From positions 1 to 5,039 of the forward strand of contig DAOUTY010000146.1 in the NCBI GenBank assembly GCA_030668425.1: DNA of 5,039 nucleotides, in the 5' to 3' direction. This document shows positions 1-5,039 of this stretch, in pieces. The number at the start of each line of letters is the position of its first letter. The first letter of the stretch is position 1. Under the pieces are notes generated by a model. The model was not told the DNA's origin. It was given only the letters and a program-made list of their open reading frames with translations, and did no database searches. This DNA comes from Chloroflexota bacterium (GTDB lineage: Bacteria > Chloroflexota > Dehalococcoidia > SZUA-161). The position numbers and the translations under genes were made by a program.

Positions 1-1286
1 CCCCGGCCTATCTGCTTCATCAATTTCTGCACCTGCCGGTGCTGGTTTAGTAACTGATTCACGTCCTGAGGGGTGGTGCCGCTTCCCCTGGCAATGCGCC
101 GCCGCCTGCTGCCATCTATTATGCCGGGGTTCTGGCGCTCATAAGGAGTCATGGAAAAGATCATAGCCTCCACTTTTTTCATTTGATTTTCGTCTGCACC
201 TTGAGGCAACTTACGCGAGAGGCTTGAAATCCCGGGGACCATTTCCATAAGCTGACTAATAGGGCCCATCTTCCTTATCTGCTGCAGTTGCTCCAAGAAG
301 TCTTCGAGATCGAAGCTGCCACGACGTATCTTGCGCTCCAACTCCTTTTTCTTTTGCTCATCGGTCACCGCCTCAGTTTTCTCGACGAAACTGAGGATGT
401 CGCCCATCCCCAGGATTCGAGATGCCATCCGCTCAGGGTGGAAAGGTTCCAAGGCATCCGTCTTCTCTCCAGTTCCAATAAACTTAATGGGCACGCCTGT
501 AACAGAAGAGATAGAAAGCGCTGCCCCTCCCCGGGCATCACCCTCCATCTTGCTTAAGATTACACCAGTCAATCCCACTGTAGCATTGAACTCCCCGGCT
601 ATCTTCACCGCCTCCTGTCCAGTCATTGCGTCGGCAACAAGCAGCACCTCAGCAGGACTAAGCTTCTTGCCAAGCTCCTTGAGCTCTGCCATCAACTCTT
701 CATCTATATGAAGCCGCCCAGCAGTATCGATAATTACAGTGGTAGCTGCTATCTCCTTGGCTCGCTTCATAGCATTGGCGCATATAGAGACCGTCGTGTC
801 ACCATCGACATAAACAGGGATGTCGATCTGCTTACCCAGAATAATAAGCTGATCTTTGGCGGCAGGGCGGTAAGGATCAGCACCGACCATTAGTAGACGC
901 TGTCCGCCTTTTCTCAAGTGAAGGGCTAGCTTAGCGGAGGTAGTGGTTTTGCCTGCACCCTGAAGCCCAACGATCAATATCACCGTGGGTGGCTGAGCCG
1001 CGTACTTCAGCTTTTGTTGACCACCCCCCAGAATAACAACCAACTCCTCATTGACAATCTTTATCACCTGGTGCGCGGGGGTCAGACTCTCCAGAACCTC
1101 TACACCTACAGCCCGCTCCCTCACCCTGGCCACAAAATCTTTCACAACCTTAAAGTTGACATCCGCTTCCAGCAGCGCCAGCCTTACCTCGCGCAGCGCC
1201 TCGTCAACATCATTTTCGGTCAGCTTTCCCTTGCTGGACAGCCTCTTGAAAACATTCCCCAGTTTGTCAGACAGGGCCTCAAACAT
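1..1286 (-). CDS. ffh: Signal recognition particle protein Ffh (SRP54), C-terminus cut by window edge
   Basis: Ffh is the GTPase of the signal recognition particle. It binds SRP RNA and the signal sequences of nascent membrane and secreted proteins, and docks on the receptor FtsY. About 428 residues are visible; bacterial Ffh is usually near 450, so only the C-terminal tail is missing. The order is canonical: N-terminal helical bundle (about 1-85), then the G domain with P-loop GLQGAGKTT (107-115, Lys113), ADPYRPAA (G2 region, Asp137), DTAGR (G3, 187-191), DAMTGQ and GDARGGAAL. The methionine-rich M domain follows, with the RNA-binding helix-turn-helix segment SRRRRIARGSG (393-403). The G4 motif reads SKME, where family members normally have T/S-K-x-D. 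The ATG at 1284-1286 is set by AGAGGAG (1297-1291) a few bases upstream. The gene is divergent from the lipoprotein and has its own promoter. The identification is firm. Confidence 0.97.
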   Translation of the reverse strand, partial: MFEALSDKLGNVFKRLSSKGKLTENDVDEALREVRLALLEADVNFKVVKDFVARVRERAVGVEVLESLTPAHQVIKIVNEELVVILGGGQQKLKYAAQPPTVILIVGLQGAGKTTTSAKLALHLRKGGQRLLMVGADPYRPAAKDQLIILGKQIDIPVYVDGDTTVSICANAMKRAKEIAATTVIIDTAGRLHIDEELMAELKELGKKLSPAEVLLVADAMTGQEAVKIAGEFNATVGLTGVILSKMEGDARGGAALSISSVTGVPIKFIGTGEKTDALEPFHPERMASRILGMGDILSFVEKTEAVTDEQKKKELERKIRRGSFDLEDFLEQLQQIRKMGPISQLMEMVPGISSLSRKLPQGADENQMKKVEAMIFSMTPYERQNPGIIDGSRRRRIARGSGTTPQDVNQLLNQHRQVQKLMKQIGR

Positions 1287-1303
1287 TCGTCTCCTCTGAG
1301 CCT

Positions 1304-1332
1304 ATTCTATCTTGGACAAAGTTGGCGGTCAA
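1304..1332 (-). promoter_or_regulatory. Sigma70-type promoter for ffh
   Basis: Read on the minus strand, TTGACC (1332-1327, 5/6 match to the -35 consensus) is followed by a 17-bp spacer and TAGAAT (1309-1304, 5/6 match to the -10). The expected start of transcription is near the A at 1297, which is also where the Shine-Dalgarno AGAGGAG begins. The leader would then be only about 11 nt. The match and spacing are seen in the sequence; activity is inferred. Confidence 0.75.
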
Positions 1333-1352
1333 GCTAATCAGGGGCCTCTCGG

Positions 1353-1381
1353 TTGACAGTCTTCAAGGACAGGTTTAGACT
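1353..1381 (+). promoter_or_regulatory. Sigma70-type promoter for the lipoprotein gene
   Basis: A perfect -35 box TTGACA (1353-1358) is followed by a 17-bp spacer and TAGACT (1376-1381, 4/6 match to the -10). Transcription would start near 1388, giving a leader of about 30 nt before the TTG start at 1419. This box contains the first in-frame TTG of the longest open frame. That TTG would therefore lie upstream of the transcript and cannot be the start if the promoter is real. Confidence 0.65.
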
Positions 1382-1405
1382 CGCAGGTGACTACAAATTG
1401 CCGGC

Positions 1406-1414
1406 AAGGAGGAG
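1406..1414 (+). promoter_or_regulatory. Strong ribosome binding site that decides the lipoprotein start
   Basis: AAGGAGGAG is almost fully complementary to the 3' end of 16S rRNA. Its AGGAGG core ends 6 nt before the TTG at 1419. No comparable site precedes the upstream in-frame TTG at 1353. Starting at 1419 also places a lysine pair and hydrophobic stretch at the very N-terminus, as expected for a signal peptide. Confidence 0.85.
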
Positions 1415-1418
1415 AAAG

Positions 1419-2429
1419 TTGCTGAAAAAGACTATTCCGTTGATCATCGTGGCGCTCCTTGTTTCACTCCTAGTGGGATGCAACGGCACAGCGGAAACGA
1501 TAACTGCTATTGAGCTCGTGCCGCAGAGTGCCGATATAGTAGGCAAGATAAACATGAGCCAAATACTTGAGGACAAGGACCTCACCGGGCTCTATGACTC
1601 GCTGCCAAAGGACTCCGATACCCCACAAACATTCGATGATGCAGTAGACATGGTTATCGAGGAAGCGGGAATTGATTTGAGGGACTTCGAGGAAGCGCTT
1701 ATCTTCGGCGACACCTCATCTGGTACAGAAGATACGAACTACTTCGGAGCCATCGTGGAAGGAACATTTACGAAAGGTGATTTGATTGCTGCCATCGAAG
1801 AGGCAGTGGATATAGAATTTAACCCATTCGATTACAAAGGCTATGAGATATACACGGACCAAGATCAACAAGGCGCGATCGTTTTCTTGAATGACGAGAC
1901 CTTCGTTATCGGTACAGTGGAGCTTGTCAAGGATGTCATCGACGTCAAGGAAGGTGACGAGCCGGTGCTTAGTGGCGAGGTGATTGATAGATACAATGAG
2001 CTTGGCGACGTTCTAATCAAAGTAGCAGCTTCCATAGCTTCAGAGCTGACGGGAGGCGCCCTGGAAGATGCCCAGGACTTCATCCCGATACCAATAGATT
2101 TGTCCGCGCTTGCTGATATCGAGACGGCCGCATTGACTTTGGACAAAGAGGAGCAATCGATCGCATTCGATTTGGCGATCTGCTTCAGTGATGCCCAGTC
2201 TGCGAAAGCCGTCAAGGCCTTGATCACCCTCGCGACAGCGATGATCGATATGTTTGAGACCCCACAAGAAGGCTCTGGTGAAATACCAATCCCACAGGAA
2301 GGCCAGGAACTTCTGCCAGAGTTGCTTGACAAGCTGGACGTGGAGGTCGTCGATTCCTGCTTGATAATCAGTCTTCACATGACCCTGTCTGAGATCGAAG
2401 ACCTATTGGCCGAACAGGAGGCTGAATAG
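1419..2429 (+). CDS. Secreted acidic lipoprotein of unknown function
   Basis: The protein has 336 residues when started at the TTG at 1419. The N-terminus is a clear type II signal peptide: MLKK, then a hydrophobic core of about 14 residues, then the lipobox LVGC with Cys21 as the lipidation site. The mature part, about 316 residues, is rich in Asp and Glu. It begins with a segment reading ELVPQSADIVGKINMSQIL. Later parts read EALIFGDT, YFGAIVEGTF and IVFLNDETFVIGTVELVKD. This layout reminds me of secreted DUF3352-like proteins, which share the 'P.sAd.v..in' opening and a 'flnd.tfvigt.e.vk..id' segment, but I cannot confirm membership. No catalytic motif or further membrane segment is visible. 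The product is expected to be anchored on the outer face of the cytoplasmic membrane. It is divergent from ffh and convergent with ychF. The role is unknown. Confidence 0.85.
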   Translation: MLKKTIPLIIVALLVSLLVGCNGTAETITAIELVPQSADIVGKINMSQILEDKDLTGLYDSLPKDSDTPQTFDDAVDMVIEEAGIDLRDFEEALIFGDTSSGTEDTNYFGAIVEGTFTKGDLIAAIEEAVDIEFNPFDYKGYEIYTDQDQQGAIVFLNDETFVIGTVELVKDVIDVKEGDEPVLSGEVIDRYNELGDVLIKVAASIASELTGGALEDAQDFIPIPIDLSALADIETAALTLDKEEQSIAFDLAICFSDAQSAKAVKALITLATAMIDMFETPQEGSGEIPIPQEGQELLPELLDKLDVEVVDSCLIISLHMTLSEIEDLLAEQEAE

Positions 2430-2469
2430 AGACCCGCCTCTCATCTTGAGCAGTAAGAAAGGCTGAAAG

Positions 2470-3570
2470 TCAGACGTTGAACAGGATGGTCATCACGTCG
2501 CCATCCTGCACAATATAATTCTTACCCTCCAGGCGGATTAATCCTTGTTTTCGCGCCTCCGCCAGGCTGCCGCATTTGTCAAGGTCATCGAACCCGATAA
2601 CCTCTGCCCTGATAAAGCCCCGTTCCATATCGGAATGCACCTTGCCCGCTGCCTGCTGAGCAGTGGTACTACGGCGGATTGTCCAAGCCTTAACCTCATC
2701 GGAAGCAGTGGTGAAAAAGGAGATCAGCCCCAAAAGCCCATATGACAGTCGGATCATACAGTCAAGCCCCGACTCGCCCAAATCCAGGCCGGCGCGGAAT
2801 TCTTGAGCTTCAGCATCGCTGAGTTGCGCTAACTCCATCTCAATCTGGCCACTAAGGACAGCCATCTCGCAGTTTGGCCGACGGTATCGGTCACCAAATT
2901 TGGCCTCCAGAGAGCTGGCTTCCGGAATTTGGCCTTCGCTGATGTTGAGCAGCAGCAACATCGGCTTGGCGGTGAGAAACTGAAAGTTTTCGATCTCCTT
3001 AGACTCCTGCTCGGAGAGGTCCTGCTCCCTAATAGGGATATCCGACTCAAGAGTAGACTTGATCTTCGTCAACAAGGCCTGTTCTCTGAAGATCAACTCC
3101 CTCTCTTGCTGTTTAGCCCCTTTTAGCGAATCCTTCAGGCGCTCCAGCCTCCTTTCGATGATACCCAGGTCGGAGAAAGCGAGTTCAAGGTTCATAGCTG
3201 CGATATCCCGCTCCGCGTCCACGCTGCCTTCAGCATGGGGTGTCCTCTCGTCCTCGAACGCACGGACGACATGAGCAAGGGCGTCCACCTTGCTTAGATA
3301 AGCGAGGAACTGCCCTCCCGGGCCCTCACCCTTGCCAAACCCCTTGGCAGGAGCAGCAATGTCTATATACGTCACCTCGGCAGGAACTGTGCGCTTTGGC
3401 TTGAGGAGTTCTGTAAGCTTGTCCAGCCTAGGGTCCGGAACCTTAACCACCCCTATGTTGGGATCCAGCGTAGCCGAAGAGTATGCTCCAGTTTGCGCCT
3501 CGCCTTTGGCAAGAGCGTTGAACACAGTGGTTTTGCCGCTTTTAGGCAAGCCGATGATGCCAATCTCCAT
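2470..3570 (-). CDS. ychF: YchF/OLA1-type P-loop ATPase (DUF933), divergent form
   Basis: The protein has 366 residues; E. coli YchF has 363. YchF is an Obg-family cytoplasmic NTPase that prefers ATP and associates with ribosomes. Visible parts are the P-loop GLPKSGKTT (7-15), DPRLDKL (46-52), the G3 region YIDIAAPAKG (68-77), KGEGPGGQFL (80-89), a helical coiled-coil-like segment (about 128-190), NISE (209-212, the NxxE motif linked to ATP preference) and the C-terminal TGS/DUF933 domain (about 280-366), ending in QAAGKVHSDMERGFIRAEV and VQDGDVMTILFNV. His112 lines up with E. coli His114, reported as needed for ATPase activity. Three departures stand out. The P-loop reads KSGKT instead of NVGKS. 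G3 is DIAA instead of DIAG. The position of E. coli Cys35 is Ala34. A lineage-specific paralogue is possible. The ATG is preceded by GGAG (3582-3579), 8 nt away. Confidence 0.93.
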   Translation of the reverse strand: MEIGIIGLPKSGKTTVFNALAKGEAQTGAYSSATLDPNIGVVKVPDPRLDKLTELLKPKRTVPAEVTYIDIAAPAKGFGKGEGPGGQFLAYLSKVDALAHVVRAFEDERTPHAEGSVDAERDIAAMNLELAFSDLGIIERRLERLKDSLKGAKQQERELIFREQALLTKIKSTLESDIPIREQDLSEQESKEIENFQFLTAKPMLLLLNISEGQIPEASSLEAKFGDRYRRPNCEMAVLSGQIEMELAQLSDAEAQEFRAGLDLGESGLDCMIRLSYGLLGLISFFTTASDEVKAWTIRRSTTAQQAAGKVHSDMERGFIRAEVIGFDDLDKCGSLAEARKQGLIRLEGKNYIVQDGDVMTILFNV

Positions 3571-3654
3571 GGAATAGACTCCAGTTCAGCTAGAAAGACG
3601 CAGGGAGGTACAAAACCATCGCCCGACTATCTCTGCCTCCAGCTAAACCCATAT

Positions 3655-3683
3655 TTCAAATAGCCATGGGGTAATGCTATAAT
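3655..3683 (+). promoter_or_regulatory. Extended -10 promoter for holA
   Basis: A perfect extended -10, TGCTATAAT (3675-3683), lies 17 bp downstream of a moderate -35 TTCAAA (3655-3660, 4/6 match). The start of transcription would be near 3690, leaving a leader of about 58 nt before the TTG at 3748. The first in-frame TTG, at 3718, falls inside this leader and has no good ribosome binding site. Confidence 0.75.
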
Positions 3684-3687
3684 TATA
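3682..3687 (-). promoter_or_regulatory. Possible minus-strand -10 for ychF, overlapping the holA -10
   Basis: The palindrome TATAATTATA (3678-3687) gives a perfect TATAAT on the minus strand as well, facing ychF. I see no good -35 at the expected place (about 3705-3710) and no TGn extension, so this is a weaker candidate than the plus-strand promoter. If used, the ychF leader would be roughly 105 nt. No better ychF promoter was found between 3571 and 3680. Confidence 0.4.
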
Positions 3688-3737
3688 CTCCAGCCAGTCC
3701 ACACAAGAACACCGGATTTGCTCAGTCTAGTAACAGT

Positions 3738-3742
3738 GGAGG
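3738..3742 (+). promoter_or_regulatory. Ribosome binding site that decides the holA start
   Basis: GGAGG ends 5 nt before the TTG at 3748. The product then opens MFYILYGEDDFSL, which matches the usual very short N-terminus of delta subunits (a hydrophobic strand followed by L-x-G-E/D). The upstream in-frame TTG at 3718 would add ten residues without a matching ribosome binding site. Confidence 0.8.
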
Positions 3743-3747
3743 CAGGA

Positions 3748-4746
3748 TTGTTTTACATACTATACGGTGAGGACGATTTCTCCCTCAGAGAGTCCTTGAT
3801 CGAGATCAAGGAAGGGCTGGGGGACGAAACAATGGTTGCCACCAACACCACAGTGCTTCAAGGACAAAGCACTACCCCTGAACAACTAATTGCCACCTGC
3901 GATACCATACCTTTCCTGGCACCAAAGCGCCTTGTAATCGTGGAGGGATTGCTTGGCCTCTTCCAGCAACAGGGCAAAGGAAAGCGCCCTCAAACAACCA
4001 AGAATTCCGGCTGGTCCTCCCTCAGCGAATATGTTAAGCGGATACCAGAGAGCACTGTCCTGGTGCTCATCGACAGGAAGATCGAGAGGAACAATCCCCT
4101 CTTGAAAAAGCTCTCCCCACAGGCAGATGCAAGGGAGTTCAAAGCCCTCAGTGGTGACCAGTTACACAACTGGATGAGAATCAGAGCAAAGAAGTGTGGT
4201 GGCAGTATATCGCCAGCGGCCGTTCAATTGCTCGCCAATCTTGTCGGTGGTAACCTCTGGCTTCTCTCCAACGAGATCGACAAGCTCTGCCTCCATGCCT
4301 TAGGAAGAGCGATAGAGAAGGACGACATCGAGTCGCTGGTGACTGAGGCAAGGCAATTCACCGTCTTCGCCATGGTTGATGCCATTCTGGAACGCAGGTC
4401 GGCCGCAGCAACCAAGCTCCTCCACCGGCTAGAGGATGAAGGGGAGGCACCTCCATACCTGTTATTCATGATCACCCGCCAGTTCCGCCTCGTCATACAG
4501 GCTAAAGACCTTCTCCTACAAAGGCACAAGGCCACCGAGATCAAACTCGCCCTGGGGATAGGTCATGATTTCGTTTTACGCAAGACCCTGGAGCAGGCCA
4601 AAGCACATTCCATGGAGCGGCTAAGAAGCATCTATCGCAAATTGCTGGACACGGACATCTCGATAAAGACTGGTAGATTCAGAGGGGATAAGGGGGAACT
4701 TGCCCTCGACCTTCTCATCAGCGAACTTTGCGGAGAACCCACTTAG
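3748..4746 (+). CDS. holA: DNA polymerase III delta subunit (clamp loader)
   Basis: HolA is the delta subunit of the clamp-loader complex. It opens the beta sliding clamp so that it can be placed on primed DNA during replication. The protein has 332 residues from the TTG at 3748, close to the usual 320-345. Family features run in order: FYILYGEDDFSLRE (2-15), PFLAPKRLVIVEG (55-67, clamp-contacting region), LVLIDRKIERNNPLLKKL (105-122), the second domain with W142 and LANLVGGNLWLLSNEIDKL (162-180), and the collar domain from about 205. The collar carries FAMVDAILER, GEAPPYLLFMITRQFR and the closing DTDISIKTGRFRGDKG. As expected for delta, there is no P-loop. The gene stands alone with its own promoter; in many bacteria rpsT lies close by, but none is seen in the 293 bp downstream. 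The identification is strong. Confidence 0.94.
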   Translation: MFYILYGEDDFSLRESLIEIKEGLGDETMVATNTTVLQGQSTTPEQLIATCDTIPFLAPKRLVIVEGLLGLFQQQGKGKRPQTTKNSGWSSLSEYVKRIPESTVLVLIDRKIERNNPLLKKLSPQADAREFKALSGDQLHNWMRIRAKKCGGSISPAAVQLLANLVGGNLWLLSNEIDKLCLHALGRAIEKDDIESLVTEARQFTVFAMVDAILERRSAAATKLLHRLEDEGEAPPYLLFMITRQFRLVIQAKDLLLQRHKATEIKLALGIGHDFVLRKTLEQAKAHSMERLRSIYRKLLDTDISIKTGRFRGDKGELALDLLISELCGEPT

Positions 4747-4822
4747 ATTATCCCTGGCCCCGACTCGAAGAACAGTAATATTAGGGTAGATGCAACGCAG
4801 CGAAACCTATCGCCTGTACTTG

Positions 4823-4868
4823 CGTTCGCCCTGAGTCCTGCGATAGACGCAGGACAGGCCTGTCGAAG
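4823..4868. repeat. Dispersed-repeat-like unit split by a small hairpin
   Basis: CGTTCGCCCTGAG (4823-4835) and CCTGTCGAAG (4859-4868) resemble the two halves of a short intergenic repeat, commonly read as CGTTCGCCCTGAGCCTGTCGAAG, which I recall from many bacterial genomes. Here 23 bp separate the halves. This insert contains TCCTGCG (4836-4842), a 5-nt loop and CGCAGGA (4848-4854), extended by one G-C pair outside. A second GTCGAAG follows at 4873-4879. No other full copy lies in this window, so dispersed status is inferred. Confidence 0.55.
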
Positions 4869-4901
4869 AGGGGTCGAAGCAATATCGAATGTATGTGTGG
4901 T

Positions 4902-4966
4902 GAGATTGCTTCGCGGAGTTTATCCTGAGCAGGATTCTTCGGTCGCTCTGCTCCCTCAGAATGACA
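4902..4966. repeat. Dispersed-repeat-like unit ending in AATGACA
   Basis: Read on the minus strand, this unit begins TGTCATTCTGAGGGAGCAGA, runs through CGACCGAAGAATCC and CTCCGCGAAGC, and ends AATCTC. This resembles a family of short intergenic repeats found in many copies in Chloroflexota and other genomes. It contains an inverted repeat, ATCCTG (4922-4927) and CAGGAT (4930-4935). Translated on the minus strand, the region gives peptides of the type CHSEGAERPKN, which I know from spurious predicted proteins built on such repeats. Confidence 0.55.
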
Positions 4967-4969
4967 TAA

Positions 4970-4990
4970 GGCGAAGGGCTCGCAATGACA
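4970..4990. repeat. Short second repeat unit, also ending in AATGACA
   Basis: On the minus strand this unit begins TGTCATTGCGAGCCCTTCGC. It shares the TGTCATT opening with the neighbouring 65-bp unit and has the same orientation, with 3 bp between them. The CATTGCGAGCC wording is a familiar intergenic repeat start. It looks like a truncated copy of a related element. Confidence 0.5.
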
Positions 4991-5039
4991 CTTAAACGAT
5001 CTTTTCAACTGTTGCTGAGCTTAGACTAGCGGAGGTCTA

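Larger units (their letters stand above)
4747..5039. other. Gene-free tail of the window
   Basis: Apart from the repeat units, I see no gene, RNA or convincing intrinsic terminator for holA here: there is no GC-rich stem followed by a T run. GGAGG at 5031-5035 could be a ribosome binding site for a gene beyond the edge, but this cannot be judged. TAGAC (5022-5026) and GTCTA (5035-5039) form only a 5-bp inverted repeat. Confidence 0.6.

Noticed and set aside
331..711. A 126-residue plus-strand open frame opposite ffh
   Set aside because: It is antisense to a conserved part of Ffh, rich in Ser and Pro, and resembles no family I know. It is a shadow of the ffh codon pattern.
1865..2332. A 155-residue minus-strand open frame opposite the lipoprotein gene
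   Set aside because: It is serine-rich and low in complexity, as expected for the complement of an acid-rich coding sequence. It has no supporting start signal.
2430..2469. Possible shared terminator between the convergent lipoprotein and ychF genes
   Set aside because: Only weak complementarity is present (for example AGC with GGCT), with no stable stem and no T run on either strand.
3578..3692. Repeated CTCCAG motif (about 3579, 3637 and 3687) in the ychF/holA gap
   Set aside because: Short matches with unequal spacing and no symmetry; not enough to propose an operator.
4781..5008. A 75-residue minus-strand open frame
   Set aside because: It is built from the repeat units and reads CHCEPFALCHSEGAERPKN, a peptide type typical of false genes over intergenic repeats. 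It has no ribosome binding site that I trust and no protein-like composition.
5022..5039. Inverted repeat TAGAC / GTCTA at the right edge
   Set aside because: Five base pairs with an 8-nt loop is easily chance, and the sequence stops at the window end.
1..5039. CRISPR array, toxin-antitoxin pair, phage defence system, tRNA or SRP RNA gene
   Set aside because: I looked on both strands and saw no regular repeat-spacer pattern, cloverleaf-like sequence, SRP RNA-like hairpin or accessory gene. All coding space is taken by four recognisable or clearly delimited genes.

Overview
This window is a piece of bacterial chromosome holding housekeeping genes. The best guess for the source is a Chloroflexota lineage near Dehalococcoidia. 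That guess is inference from the divergent YchF-type ATPase, whose wording I associate with that group, and from the intergenic repeat units at the right end. Neither point is conclusive, and no rRNA or other strong taxonomic marker is present. Base composition looks balanced. I see no phage, insertion sequence, CRISPR array or tRNA.

Four genes alternate strand (-, +, -, +), so each appears to be its own transcription unit. From the left: ffh, the protein of the signal recognition particle (minus strand, C-terminal end cut off by the window edge); a secreted acidic lipoprotein of unknown function (plus); a YchF/DUF933-type P-loop ATPase (minus); and holA, the delta subunit of the DNA polymerase III clamp loader (plus). 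The ffh/lipoprotein and ychF/holA pairs are divergent. The lipoprotein and ychF converge across a 40-bp gap in which I see no convincing hairpin terminator.

The two divergent gaps contain readable promoters. Between ffh and the lipoprotein, two sigma70-type promoters stand back to back, with their -35 boxes 20 bp apart. Between ychF and holA, an extended -10 element sits in a perfect 10-bp palindrome, TATAATTATA, which could serve both strands. Both plus-strand genes appear to start at TTG codons preceded by strong Shine-Dalgarno sequences, which makes each shorter than its longest open frame. For the lipoprotein, the first TTG of the longest frame lies inside the -35 box.

The last 293 bp (4747-5039) contain no credible gene. 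They hold a mosaic of short dispersed-repeat-like units, one of them apparently split by a small hairpin.

Functionally, Ffh (membrane targeting), HolA (replication), YchF (translation-associated ATPase) and the lipoprotein (cell surface) do not form an obvious pathway. I found no convincing new multi-gene system. The points most worth a second look are a conserved G4 Asp replaced by Glu in Ffh, several departures from consensus in YchF, the symmetrical promoter, and the repeat mosaic.
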